Shown here: positions 9,805 through 18,118 of the stretch, one piece after another
Layout of the letters: each line of letters begins with the position of its first letter
Position numbering within the stretch: the stretch's first letter is position 1
NCBI RefSeq assembly: GCF_003097135.1
Contig: NZ_QEQL01000010.1
Coordinates: 1 to 36,856 of the forward strand
Direction of reading: 5' to 3'
DNA from: Pseudomonas sp. URIL14HWK12:I12
GTDB taxonomy: Bacteria; Pseudomonadota; Gammaproteobacteria; Pseudomonadales; Pseudomonadaceae
Length of the DNA stretch: 36,856 nucleotides
Position numbers and translations under genes: made by a program
The notes under the pieces: generated by a model
Database searches by the model: none
What the model was told of the DNA's origin: nothing
Seen by the model: only the letters and a program-made list of their open reading frames with translations

Positions 9805-10023
9805 ATGATGCGGTGGGGGCACAATTCCGATCGCCGGCTGGATATGTTATCGAAAAGTGTGGATAGCCTGAACCAAAAGCTTTCCGGGCTTGATCGCGCA
9901 GGTATGCAACGCGGCGACTATGAAAGAGCCAGCCGTGATACGGACCGGCGGCTGGGTCAACTGTCCAGAAGTATCGACAGTTTGAACAACCAAGTTGCAG
10001 AGCTCAGCCGAAAAGTCAGGTAG
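9805..10023 (+). CDS. Small coiled-coil protein with an internal duplication
   Basis: A 72-aa ORF of unknown function. It consists of two similar segments of about 24 residues: DRRLDMLSKSVDSLNQKL (from residue 9) and DRRLGQLSRSIDSLNNQV (from residue 47), joined by a charged linker. Both have heptad-like spacing of Leu/Ile/Val and probably form an amphipathic helix or coiled coil. There is no signal peptide or TM segment. The duplication is also visible at DNA level (from about 9829 and 9943). No convincing ribosome binding site precedes the ATG at 9805, 9808 or 9844, so it could also be a remnant of a longer gene. It stands alone between recD and a convergent LysR gene. Repeat conservation with synonymous changes favours a real coding sequence. 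Confidence 0.5.
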   Translation: MMRWGHNSDRRLDMLSKSVDSLNQKLSGLDRAGMQRGDYERASRDTDRRLGQLSRSIDSLNNQVAELSRKVR

Positions 10024-10039
10024 CCAGCCCCGGTGAACA

Positions 10040-10068
10040 GGCGGAGTTCGCTGTATCAGGCCTCCGCC
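10040..10068. terminator. Possible hairpin between convergent genes
   Basis: GGCGGAG at 10040-10046 pairs with CTCCGCC at 10062-10068 across a 15-nt loop, between the small coiled-coil ORF and the end of the LysR gene. There is no T-tract on either side, so it may be a Rho-independent-like barrier or nothing. Confidence 0.25.
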
Positions 10069-10084
10069 CGTTGCCAGAGTGCAT

Positions 10085-11092
10085 TCACGTGGCCGGTGCC
10101 ACGTATGTATTGCTTTGCATCGGCCCAGCTTCTCCGAGCAATAGCGCGTTGCTTGCCTCCACGTGCTCCCGAATGAAATCCCACAATACCGTCACCCGCT
10201 TCAACTTCCTTAAGTCCTCCCGGCAGTACATCCAGAATTGCCGCGTTACTTCCACCTCCTCTACCAGCAGCGGAATCAACCGCGCATCCTGCTCCGCCAG
10301 AAAGCACGGCAGAATCGCCAGGCACTTGCCCTGCAACGCCGCCACGTACTGCGCTACCACGCTGGTGCTGCGCAGGTTCGCCTGGGCGTTGGGAAGCAGG
10401 TGGTTCAGGTACAAAAGCTCCGGGCTGAAGGCCAGGTCATCGACGTAGCTGACGAACGGGTGGCTGGCCAGTTGTGCCACCGACTCCAGCGGGCCATGGC
10501 TGTCCAGGTACTGCTGCGTGGCATACAGCCTTAGCCGGTAGTCCGCCAGCTTGCAGCACACGTAGGGCCCATGCTCGGGGCGCTCAAGGGCGATAACGAT
10601 GTCTGCTTCGCGCTTGGACAGGCTGATGAAGTGGGGCAGTGGCAGGATGTCCACTGAAATCGCCGGCCACTGTTCGACGAAGCGGCTAAGCAGCGGGGTG
10701 ATGAAAAAGCTGCCAAAGCCCTCCGTACAGCCGATGCGAACGTGGCCGGAAAGCGCAACGCCAGAGCCTGAGACCTGCTCGCAGGCCATGTGCAGCGTGC
10801 TTTCGATCGGCTCGGCGTAAGCCAGCAGGCGCTCGCCTTCAGGGGTGAGCACAAAACCATTGGTGCGCGACTTCTCGAACAGCAGCGTGCCCAAGGCCTT
10901 TTCCAGCGACGCAATGCGCCGCGAGACCGTGGTGTAGTCCACGCCCAGCCGCCGGGCGGCGCTGCTGGCTTTGCGGGTACGGGCGACTTCAAGGAAAAAC
11001 TTCAGGTCATCCCAATTCAGGGCAGCCAGCGAGGTGAGGTCTTTTTGCATGATGGTCGCGCTTTTATCCGCATTCTTGTTGGAGTTTTGCAT
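10085..11092 (-). CDS. LysR-type regulator divergent from mmsAB
   Basis: A LysR-family transcription factor of 335 aa. The N-terminal winged HTH is at about residues 24-85 (NWDDLKFFLEVARTRKASSAARRLGVDY..TVSRRIASLEKALG), followed by the substrate-binding domain. It is divergent from mmsA across 72 bp and is therefore the likely activator of methylmalonate-semialdehyde and 3-hydroxyisobutyrate catabolism. In P. aeruginosa the equivalent regulator, MmsR, is AraC-type, so this is a different regulator at the same operon. The start is uncertain: ATG 11092 has only a weak GAAG upstream, and ATG 11050 (321 aa) would still contain the full HTH. The inducer cannot be read from the sequence. Confidence 0.88.
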   Translation of the reverse strand: MQNSNKNADKSATIMQKDLTSLAALNWDDLKFFLEVARTRKASSAARRLGVDYTTVSRRIASLEKALGTLLFEKSRTNGFVLTPEGERLLAYAEPIESTLHMACEQVSGSGVALSGHVRIGCTEGFGSFFITPLLSRFVEQWPAISVDILPLPHFISLSKREADIVIALERPEHGPYVCCKLADYRLRLYATQQYLDSHGPLESVAQLASHPFVSYVDDLAFSPELLYLNHLLPNAQANLRSTSVVAQYVAALQGKCLAILPCFLAEQDARLIPLLVEEVEVTRQFWMYCREDLRKLKRVTVLWDFIREHVEASNALLLGEAGPMQSNTYVAPAT

Positions 11093-11105
11093 ACCTATAC
11101 TTCAA

Positions 11106-11116
11106 TGGCCCGGCCA
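11106..11116. promoter_or_regulatory. Short palindrome in the LysR/mmsA divergent promoter
   Basis: TGGCC-C-GGCCA is a perfect 11-bp palindrome midway in the 72-bp intergenic space between the LysR start and the mmsA start. It has a T..A outer pair but not the exact T-N11-A spacing typical of LysR sites. It is a candidate operator by position only. Confidence 0.25.
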
Positions 11117-11164
11117 ATGCCAGGCAGCTTTCCGACGCATAACAACAATCACGCGGAGGTGTTC

Positions 11165-12673
11165 ATGAATCAGCCCCAGGCCGAGCCTGCGAAGCTGCTC
11201 ATCGGCGGGCAATGGCTCGTTTCTCGAACCGATCACTGGCAAGACATCGTCAACCCGGCCACCCAGCAGGTGCTGGGGCGCGTGCCGTTCGCCACGGCGG
11301 ATGAAGTCAACGCGGCCATCGCTGCCGCGCAGGCGGCCTTCCCGGCCTGGCGCAACACGCCGGTGGGCACACGCATGCGCATCATGCTCAAGCTGCAGGC
11401 CTTGATTCGGGAGCACAGCCAGCGCATTGCCAAAGTGCTCTGCGCCGAACAGGGCAAAACCCTGGCCGACGCCGAAGGGGATATTTTCCGTGGCCTTGAA
11501 GTGGTGGAGCACGCCTGCTCGGTAGGCACGCTGCAGATGGGCGAGCACCTGGAGAACGTGGCCGGTGGCGTGGATACCTACACCCTGCGCCAACCGTTGG
11601 GCGTGTGCGTGGGCATCACCCCGTTCAACTTCCCGGCGATGATCCCTCTGTGGATGTTTCCGATGGCGATCGTGTGCGGCAACACCTTCGTGCTCAAGCC
11701 CTCGGAGCAAGACCCCCTCTCAACGCTTATGCTGGTGGAACTTGCACTCGAAGCCGGGGTGCCGGCGGGCGTTCTGAACGTGGTGCACGGCGGCAAGGAG
11801 GTGGTAGACGGGCTGTGCAGCCACCCCGACGTGAAGGCGGTGTCGTTCGTAGGCTCCACCGCCGTGGGCACGCATGTGTATGACCTGGCCGGCCGCCACG
11901 GCAAACGTGTGCAGGCCATGATGGGCGCCAAGAACCACGCCGTGGTGCTGCCCGATGCCAACCGTGAGCAGTCGCTCAACGCTCTGGTGGGTGCGGCCTT
12001 CGGTGCAGCAGGGCAGCGCTGCATGGCGACCTCAGTGGCAGTGATGGTGGGGGCTGCCAGCGAATGGGTGCCGCAGCTCAAGGCCTTGGCCGAGCGGCTG
12101 AAGGTCAATGCCGGGCACGAGCCGGGCACCGACGTGGGCCCGCTGATCTCGGCCAGGGCGCGTGAGCGCGTGCTGGGCCTGATCGACAGTGGCGTAAGCG
12201 AAGGCGCTACCTTGCTGCTGGACGGCCGGCAGGTGCAGGTGCCGGGCTACGAACAAGGCAATTTCGTCGGGCCGACGCTGTTCAGTGACGTCACGCCGCA
12301 GATGCGCCTTTATCAGGAAGAAATCTTCGGCCCCGTACTGCTGGTGATGTGCGTGGCCACGCTGGACGAAGCCATTGCACTGGTGAACCGCAACCCCTTC
12401 GGCAATGGCACCGGGTTGTTCACCCAGAGCGGCGCGGCGGCGCGCAAGTTCCAGAATGAGATCGACATCGGCCAAGTGGGCATCAACATTCCCATTCCGG
12501 TGCCGGTCCCTTACTTCAGCTTCACCGGCTCGCGCGGTTCGAAGCTGGGTGATTTGGGGCCTTATGGCAAGCAGGTCATGCAGTTCTATACCCAGACCAA
12601 AACCGTCACCGCCCGCTGGTTCGACGACGCCAGTGTGAACGATGGCGTGAACACCACCATTCACCTGCGCTGA
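11165..12673 (+). CDS. mmsA: Methylmalonate-semialdehyde dehydrogenase (CoA-acylating)
   Basis: MmsA (502 aa) oxidises methylmalonate semialdehyde to propionyl-CoA, and malonate semialdehyde to acetyl-CoA, in valine and related catabolism. It belongs to the ALDH superfamily. The family-specific PFNFPAMIPLWMFPMAI segment is present, the NAD-binding region reads FVGSTAVG, and the catalytic cysteine is C286 in GQRCMATS. As expected for CoA-acylating MmsA, the usual general-base Glu motif ELGGKS is replaced by MMGAKNH. The start at ATG 11165 is supported by GGAGG at 11154-11158; the frame is open upstream but lies antisense to the LysR gene. It is followed 13 bp later by mmsB, so the two form one operon. 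Confidence 0.96.
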   Translation: MNQPQAEPAKLLIGGQWLVSRTDHWQDIVNPATQQVLGRVPFATADEVNAAIAAAQAAFPAWRNTPVGTRMRIMLKLQALIREHSQRIAKVLCAEQGKTLADAEGDIFRGLEVVEHACSVGTLQMGEHLENVAGGVDTYTLRQPLGVCVGITPFNFPAMIPLWMFPMAIVCGNTFVLKPSEQDPLSTLMLVELALEAGVPAGVLNVVHGGKEVVDGLCSHPDVKAVSFVGSTAVGTHVYDLAGRHGKRVQAMMGAKNHAVVLPDANREQSLNALVGAAFGAAGQRCMATSVAVMVGAASEWVPQLKALAERLKVNAGHEPGTDVGPLISARARERVLGLIDSGVSEGATLLLDGRQVQVPGYEQGNFVGPTLFSDVTPQMRLYQEEIFGPVLLVMCVATLDEAIALVNRNPFGNGTGLFTQSGAAARKFQNEIDIGQVGINIPIPVPVPYFSFTGSRGSKLGDLGPYGKQVMQFYTQTKTVTARWFDDASVNDGVNTTIHLR

Positions 12674-12686
12674 CAAGGAGCCTGCC

Positions 12687-13574
12687 ATGCGAATCGCATT
12701 CATCGGCCTGGGTAACATGGGCGCGCCCATGGCGCGCAACCTGCTCAAGGCTGGCCATAGCCTGGAGCTCTACGACCTCAACCAGCAGGTGCTGGATAGC
12801 CTGGCAGGGGAGGGCGGCAAGATTGCCAGCTCACCGGCGGCGGCGGCGGCACTGTCAGACCTTGTGATCACCATGCTCCCCGCCGCAGCCCACGTGCGCC
12901 AGGCGTGGCTGGGGGCCGAGGGCGTGCTCGCCGGAGCGCGCCCTGGCACCTGGGGGCTGGACTGCTCGACCATCGACCCACAGAGCATCCGCGATGTTGC
13001 CGAGCTGGCCGCCAAGGCGGGCGTCGAGCTGGGCGATGCGCCGGTGTCCGGGGGCACCGGCGGTGCAGCGGCGGGTACGCTGACCTTCATGGTCGGCGGC
13101 AGCGCCACACTGCTTGAGGGCGTTCGCCCTGCCTTGGCTGACATGGGGCGCAACATCGTGCACTGCGGGGCGACGGGCACCGGGCAAATCGCCAAGTTGT
13201 GCAACAACCTGCTGTTGGGCATTTCCATGATCGGCGTAGCCGAAGCGATGGCACTGGGCAACGCGCTAGGCATCGACACCCAGGTGCTGGCCGGCATCAT
13301 CAACAGCTCCACTGGGCGCTGCTGGAGTTCGGAGGTGTGCAACCCGTGGCCTGGCGCGATAGAAACCGCACCCGCCTCGCGCGGCTACAGCGGTGGCTTT
13401 GCCGGGCAGCTGATGCTCAAAGACCTGGGCTTGGCCACCGAGGCCGCGCGCCAGGCGCAGCAGCCGGTGATGCTCGGCGCCCTGGCGCACCAGCTCTACC
13501 AGGCAATGAACCAGCGAGGGGACGGCGGGTTGGATTTTTCAGCCATCGTAAACGCGTACCTGAAGCCAAACTGA
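12687..13574 (+). CDS. mmsB: 3-hydroxyisobutyrate dehydrogenase
   Basis: MmsB (295 aa) oxidises 3-hydroxyisobutyrate to methylmalonate semialdehyde with NAD, supplying the substrate of MmsA. The N-terminal Rossmann motif is GLGNMG at residues 7-12, the substrate-binding signature DAPVSGGTGGAAAGTL follows, and the catalytic lysine is K170 in GQIAKLCNN. The ribosome binding site AAGGAG (12675-12680) sits 6 nt before the ATG. It is the second gene of mmsAB. Downstream, CCTCCCA (13604-13610) and TGGGAGG (13639-13645) could form a long-loop hairpin, but there is no T-tract. Confidence 0.96.
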   Translation: MRIAFIGLGNMGAPMARNLLKAGHSLELYDLNQQVLDSLAGEGGKIASSPAAAAALSDLVITMLPAAAHVRQAWLGAEGVLAGARPGTWGLDCSTIDPQSIRDVAELAAKAGVELGDAPVSGGTGGAAAGTLTFMVGGSATLLEGVRPALADMGRNIVHCGATGTGQIAKLCNNLLLGISMIGVAEAMALGNALGIDTQVLAGIINSSTGRCWSSEVCNPWPGAIETAPASRGYSGGFAGQLMLKDLGLATEAARQAQQPVMLGALAHQLYQAMNQRGDGGLDFSAIVNAYLKPN

Positions 13575-13658
13575 CCCGAGCCAGGTGGCGTGCCGCAAGC
13601 CGCCCTCCCATCCGAGCATGGCGTCAGCGAACGCTTCGTGGGAGGCTGGCTGCCCGGC

Positions 13659-13850
13659 TCAGCGCATGATACGGCCGCGCTCGTTGCGCACGTCGTAGAT
13701 CAACTGCGTGGCCTGCTCCTGGCTCAGGGCGCCTCGGCCTTGCAGTTGCTGAATTTCTTCGACCAGCTCGCCCACCGCACTGCCCAGAGCGCGCTCGGGC
13801 TGGCGGTGCAGGCTACGTATACGTTGGGTAATACGGGCGGCATGTGGCAT
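13659..13850 (-). CDS. Small hypothetical protein (63 aa)
   Basis: A 63-aa basic and glutamine-rich soluble protein, divergent from ggt. The start at ATG 13850 is supported by a strong AAGGAG ribosome binding site 6 nt upstream on the minus strand; the longer open frame upstream of it has no such site. The C-terminal half reads VEEIQQLQGRGALSQEQATQLIYDVRNERG, written here as two helices around G-x-L-S, which resembles the layout of SHOCT-like short C-terminal domains, although I would not assign it to that family. Function unknown. The good ribosome binding site and compact helical design make it a probable real gene. Confidence 0.7.
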   Translation of the reverse strand: MPHAARITQRIRSLHRQPERALGSAVGELVEEIQQLQGRGALSQEQATQLIYDVRNERGRIMR

Positions 13851-14094
13851 CGCAAACTCCTTGTGAAAGCAGGTCCTGATTGCTGGTATGCCAAATTTTC
13901 CCTGGCATTGCCATCGCCCCCATTCGTCGAGGCGACACACGGTAGGCCGGCCACGACGGCCCGCAGCACAAGCCCCGGCCGGCCCATGCGGTAGCCGAAC
14001 CTTAGGCATTACCCTAACTCTTTGCGCCAACTGTTTGATTAGTTCGGAATCATCGTCCTTAATGACCCTGAACCGAGCAACGCAGGGAACGACG

Positions 14095-15798
14095 ATGCGT
14101 CTGTTATTGATTAAAGCGCTGGCCCTGGGAATCACCCTGGTGGCCAGCGCCGATGCATGGGCTGTGACGCTGGAAGCCGGCGCTGTGGCCTCACCCGATC
14201 GCTACGGGGCCGACGTGGCCGCCCAAGTCCTGAAAAAGGGCGGCAATGCGGTCGATGCCGCCGTAGCCACAGCCTTCACACTGGCCGTTACCTTCCCCGA
14301 AGCCGGCAACATCGGCGGTGGCGGCTTCATGACCTTGTTCATCAACGGCAAGCCTTACTTTCTCGATTATCGCGAAACCGCACCCGCTGCCGCTGAGCGC
14401 AACATGTACCTGAACGAGAAGGGCGAGGTGATCCCCAACCTCAGCCTGGTAGGGGCCAAGGCCAGCGGCGTCCCCGGTACCGTCGAAGGCCTGTGGGAAG
14501 CACACAAGCGTTTCGGCAAGCTGCCGTGGGCCGAGCTGATAGCCCCTGCCATTGGCTACGCACGCAACGGCTTCACTGCCGCCGAAGGCCAGTACCAGTA
14601 CCGCGAGAACGCCCTGAAACTGTTCAACGGCCAGACCAATTTCGGCCGCTACTTCGGCACGCTCAAAGCGGGCGAGACCTTCCGCCAGCCGGAGCTGGCC
14701 GATACCCTCGAACGCATCGCGCAGCAGGGCGGGCAGGAGTTCTACCATGGCAAAACCGCCGAGCTGCTGGTTGCGCAGATGGAGCGTGACAAAGGCCTGA
14801 TCACCCGCCAGGACCTGGCCAACTACAAGGCCCACTGGCGCGAGCCGCTGCACATCGACTGGCGCGGCAACAGTATCTACACCGCCCCGCTGCCCAGCTC
14901 CGGTGGCATCGCACTGGCCCAACTGCTGGGCATCAAGGACATCCGCGCTGCCGATTTCAAGGATGTGCCGTTGAACTCGGCCCGTTACATTCACCTGCTG
15001 GCGGAAATCGAAAAGCGCGTGTTCGCCGACCGCGCCGGTTACCTGGGCGACCCCGATTACCGCGATGTGCCAGTGAAGAAACTGATCGCACCGGCCTACC
15101 TGATCACTCGGGCAGCCGAGGTGAACCCTGAAGCCATTTCGCCAACCGAGGCGGTGCGCGCGGGGCTGGAATCGACGCAAACCACGCACTTTTCCATCGT
15201 CGACAAAGACGGCAATGCCGTCAGCAACACCTTCACCCTCAACTTCGATTTCGGCAGCGGGGTCGTGGTGGAGGGCGCGGGCTTTCTACTTAACGACGAA
15301 ATGGACGACTTCAGCGCCAAGCCCGGCGTAGCCAATGCCTTCGGGGTGGTCGGCGGTGACGCCAATGCCATCGAGCCGGGCAAGCGCATGCTCTCGTCGA
15401 TGACCCCAACCATCGTGACGCGCGATGGCCAGGTGAGCCTGGTGATCGGCACGCCGGGTGGGTCGCGGATCTTCACCACGATCTTCCAGGTGCTCAACGA
15501 CCTCTACGACTACCACATGCCGCTGCAGGCCGCCGTCGGGGCGCAGCGGGTGCATCATCAACTGCTGCCCAAAGACACCATTTTCTTCGACAGCTATGCG
15601 CCGCTGCAGAACCCGGTGGCCGAGCAACTCACCCAGATGGGCTATACGCTGAAGAACCAGGGTTGGCTGATGGGCAACGTGCAAGCCATTCGGGTCAAGG
15701 ATCGCAAGGTCGAGACGGGCGTCGACCCCAGGGGCCGCGGCGTCGGTTTGATCGTGCCCAGCGCAGGCGAAGAGAAAGAGGCGGGGAACAAAAAGTAA
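14095..15798 (+). CDS. ggt: Gamma-glutamyltranspeptidase precursor
   Basis: A periplasmic Ntn-hydrolase (567 aa; E. coli Ggt is 580) that hydrolyses or transfers the gamma-glutamyl group of glutathione and gamma-glutamyl compounds. A signal peptide covers about residues 1-23, ending ADAWA. The precursor should self-cleave before T363 in the TTHFSIVDKDGNAVS motif, giving a large (1-362) and a small (363-567) subunit, with T363 the nucleophile. The conserved GNIGGGGFM region and the C-terminal GTPGGSRI are present. The ATG at 14095 gives the signal peptide directly at the N-terminus and has AGGGA upstream; an in-frame ATG at 14062 would add 11 residues. A strong terminator follows at once, so it is monocistronic. 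Confidence 0.95.
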   Translation: MRLLLIKALALGITLVASADAWAVTLEAGAVASPDRYGADVAAQVLKKGGNAVDAAVATAFTLAVTFPEAGNIGGGGFMTLFINGKPYFLDYRETAPAAAERNMYLNEKGEVIPNLSLVGAKASGVPGTVEGLWEAHKRFGKLPWAELIAPAIGYARNGFTAAEGQYQYRENALKLFNGQTNFGRYFGTLKAGETFRQPELADTLERIAQQGGQEFYHGKTAELLVAQMERDKGLITRQDLANYKAHWREPLHIDWRGNSIYTAPLPSSGGIALAQLLGIKDIRAADFKDVPLNSARYIHLLAEIEKRVFADRAGYLGDPDYRDVPVKKLIAPAYLITRAAEVNPEAISPTEAVRAGLESTQTTHFSIVDKDGNAVSNTFTLNFDFGSGVVVEGAGFLLNDEMDDFSAKPGVANAFGVVGGDANAIEPGKRMLSSMTPTIVTRDGQVSLVIGTPGGSRIFTTIFQVLNDLYDYHMPLQAAVGAQRVHHQLLPKDTIFFDSYAPLQNPVAEQLTQMGYTLKNQGWLMGNVQAIRVKDRKVETGVDPRGRGVGLIVPSAGEEKEAGNKK

Positions 15799-15823
15799 AA
15801 AACCCGCCGAGGCGGGTTCTTTA
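15797..15823 (+). terminator. ggt intrinsic terminator
   Basis: AACCCGC (15801-15807) pairs with GCGGGTT (15812-15818) around a CGAG loop, preceded by a run of A and followed by CTTT. It lies directly after the ggt stop codon. The A-run on the left means it may also work leftward. Confidence 0.85.
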
Positions 15824-16000
15824 GCACCAGACCATTCCAACTCCGTGTCGGCGGCCTCCAGGCCATGGTCGATCATCCTTGATACTCGCGGCGCTCCATG
15901 TGCCGCGTGGGTTAGGTGTAGATTAGGGCCTGCGGCGCGCGGGCAATAGTCGACGATCACGCATTGTGTTGTAAGCCTTTGGCTATACCCGCACTGCGCT

Positions 16001-17920
16001 TCATACCCTGAAGTGGTTGACCATCTGCTGCAGCTCGGTGCCCAGGCGCGCCAGCTCTACGCTGGAAGCCGCTGTTTCTTCGCTGGCGGCGGCCGTCTGC
16101 TCCGAGACTTCACGTACGTTGACCACGCTGCGGCTGATTTCGTCGGCCACCGAACTCTGTTGCTCGGCGGCGGCCGCGATCTGCTGGTTCATCGCCTGGA
16201 TGCTCGAGACCGTGCGGCCGATGCTGCTCAAAGCGTCACCTGCTTCACGGGTCAGGGCCACGCTGCTGTCGGTCAGCTCACGGCTCGAATCCATCGCCTG
16301 GGCGACGTGCTGTGTGCCGCTTTGCAGTGCCGCGACCAGGGTCTCTATCTCTTCGGTCGACTTCTGCGTGCGTTGGGCCAGGCCGCGCACTTCGTCGGCG
16401 ACGACGGCGAAACCTCGGCCTGCTTCACCCGCCCGAGCAGCTTCGATGGCAGCGTTGAGCGCCAACAGGTTGGTTTGCTCGGCCACGGCCTTGATCACGT
16501 CCATCACCGAGCCGATCTTGTCGCTCTCGGCCTGGAGCTCTTCCATTGCCGTGCTGGAGCGGCGCACTTCGTCGGCCAGGCGCTCGATCTGGCCAACGGC
16601 CTTGGCTACCACCTGGTCACCATTGCGTGCCTGGGCATCGGCTTCGGTGGCTGCCGTAGAGGCGTCCACGGCGTTGCGGGCCACCTCTTGCACGGTTGCG
16701 GCCATCTCCTGCATGGCGGTGGCGACCTGATCGGTTTCCACCTTCTGGCTGTTGACCCCCGCGCTGGTCTGCTCGGTCACGGCCGAGAGCTCTTCGGCTG
16801 CGCTGGCGATCTGGGTGACGCTGTCGCGGATGCCGCCGATCAACTGGCGCAAGGTCTGGTTCATGGTGGCCACTGCGGCTTGCAGCGCGCCGATTTCATC
16901 GCGACGGTTCACCGTGAGGGTATGGGTCAGGTCGCCGTTTGCGATGCGTTGCACCACGCTCAAGGTCTGCGCGAGAGGGGTGGTGATCTGCCGGGTGATC
17001 AACCAGGCCGCGATCACACCTAGCACCAGCGCCAGCAGGCTGGCCACCAACAGCACGCTTTCGGACCGGGCGCTGTCGACGTCACTTTGCGCATCCTGGC
17101 GTTTGAACAGCTCCTGGTTGGCCTCGATCATCGCGCCGCCGGTTTCTTCCATGCGTTTGCGCACAGGTATCAACTGAGCATCGATATCGCGGAATCGCTC
17201 AACCGACTGGCGGTAGGCTTGCAAGGCGCTGGCGAAGCCGTCGAGGCTGGCGCGCTCATCTGGGTGCTGGGCCTGCATTTCCTTGAGCGCGGCCTGGGTC
17301 TTGTCCATCTGGCCAAAGGCGGTTTGCTCGGTCTTGGGCGTAACGTTGTTCGTGTAGCCGCGCACTTCGTAGCGGACCTTTTGCAACTGGTCCTGGGTAA
17401 AGGCCGCGACCTGCTCCCGCGACTGGCGGGCGGGGTCATCGCTGGCCAGCGCCTGCACGGCAGCTTCGGCTTGGGCGACTTGATGGATCACTTGTTTGGC
17501 CGTGGTGGTCATCTGGTCGCGGGCCGCACTGGCCTCGCGGTCGGCAGCGATCATCTGGCGCAGGTCGGCAATATAGCGCTCGGCCTGGGCTTTTTCGTCG
17601 TTGAGCAATTTCACATTGGCCGGGTTGTTGAAGTGGCCGCTGATTTGTTCCAAGTGCTGGCGATACTCATCGAACAGCGCTAGTGTCCGCTTGGCGGTGG
17701 CCTCATCGCCGTTGCTCAGCATGTAGCGCAGGCGGCTCACACGCAGCTCGTTGAGGCGGTTCTGCAATTCGGTGACATCGCCGACCCGGTCCGTGCGGGC
17801 GATGAAATTGGCCAGGCTGGTCCAGGCCGAGATCGCAAGGATCATCGTCAATGCCAATACCACGCCAAAGCCCAGTGCGAGTTTCGCCCTGACGCTGATG
17901 TTGCCAAACCAAGCCGCCAT
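16001..17920 (-). CDS. Methyl-accepting chemotaxis protein with HBM-type sensor domain
   Basis: A transmembrane chemoreceptor of 639 aa. TM1 is at about 13-34 and TM2 at about 288-308, with a periplasmic all-helical domain of about 250 residues between them. That length and the LRVSRLRYMLSNGD and VRYEVRGYT segments fit the helical bimodular (HBM) domain of P. putida McpS, a receptor for TCA-cycle acids. HAMP follows at about 309-362 and then the signalling domain with the conserved tip EQTNLLALNAAIEAARAGE. I do not see a C-terminal CheR-docking pentapeptide. The start has AAAGGAG upstream. In P. putida KT2440 I recall mcpS lying next to a ggt gene, as here, but the sensor domain looks divergent, so ligand and symbol are left open. 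A FliA-type promoter precedes it. Confidence 0.92.
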   Translation of the reverse strand: MAAWFGNISVRAKLALGFGVVLALTMILAISAWTSLANFIARTDRVGDVTELQNRLNELRVSRLRYMLSNGDEATAKRTLALFDEYRQHLEQISGHFNNPANVKLLNDEKAQAERYIADLRQMIAADREASAARDQMTTTAKQVIHQVAQAEAAVQALASDDPARQSREQVAAFTQDQLQKVRYEVRGYTNNVTPKTEQTAFGQMDKTQAALKEMQAQHPDERASLDGFASALQAYRQSVERFRDIDAQLIPVRKRMEETGGAMIEANQELFKRQDAQSDVDSARSESVLLVASLLALVLGVIAAWLITRQITTPLAQTLSVVQRIANGDLTHTLTVNRRDEIGALQAAVATMNQTLRQLIGGIRDSVTQIASAAEELSAVTEQTSAGVNSQKVETDQVATAMQEMAATVQEVARNAVDASTAATEADAQARNGDQVVAKAVGQIERLADEVRRSSTAMEELQAESDKIGSVMDVIKAVAEQTNLLALNAAIEAARAGEAGRGFAVVADEVRGLAQRTQKSTEEIETLVAALQSGTQHVAQAMDSSRELTDSSVALTREAGDALSSIGRTVSSIQAMNQQIAAAAEQQSSVADEISRSVVNVREVSEQTAAASEETAASSVELARLGTELQQMVNHFRV

Positions 17921-17996
17921 GTCTTGCTCCTTTCAGTGAATGCGTACGTTCATCGTGTTCGGCTTTTATTCTTGGGCGATGCCTTTCGCATTCGCG

Positions 17997-18023
17997 TTAT
18001 CGGCCGACACGGCAGTCACTGAA
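17997..18023 (-). promoter_or_regulatory. Sigma-28 (FliA) promoter candidate for the chemoreceptor
   Basis: On the minus strand the -10 element GCCGATAA (complement of 17997-18004) matches the FliA consensus at all 8 positions. Eleven bp upstream lies TTCAGTGA (18016-18023), a partial match to the TAAAGTTT -35. It sits about 75 nt before the chemoreceptor start. This fits known FliA control of motility and chemotaxis genes in pseudomonads. Confidence 0.65.
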
Positions 18024-18062
18024 GGGCAAATGTTCCAAATCATCTAGATGAATCTGGCGCGC

Positions 18063-18096
18063 AAAAAAAACGGCGCGGGGTGGGCCGCGCCGTTTT
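18063..18096 (-). terminator. Terminator of the semialdehyde dehydrogenase gene
   Basis: AAAACGGCGCGG (18067-18078) pairs perfectly over 12 bp with CCGCGCCGTTTT (18085-18096) around a 6-nt loop. On the minus strand it is followed by a run of T (complement of the A-run 18063-18070), placing it 22 bp after the dehydrogenase stop. The symmetrical A and T runs could make it bidirectional. Confidence 0.9.
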
Positions 18097-18118
18097 ATCT
18101 ATCGGGGTGGAGGTGAAA

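Noticed and set aside
13604..13645. CCTCCCA/TGGGAGG pair after mmsB as a terminator or REP element
   Set aside because: The loop is 28 nt, there is no T-tract, and I found no further copies that would make it a repeat family.
18040..18051. 12-bp palindrome TCATCTAGATGA between the terminator at 18063 and the chemoreceptor promoter
   Set aside because: A 12-bp palindrome is expected several times by chance in a window this size, and there is no second copy nearby.
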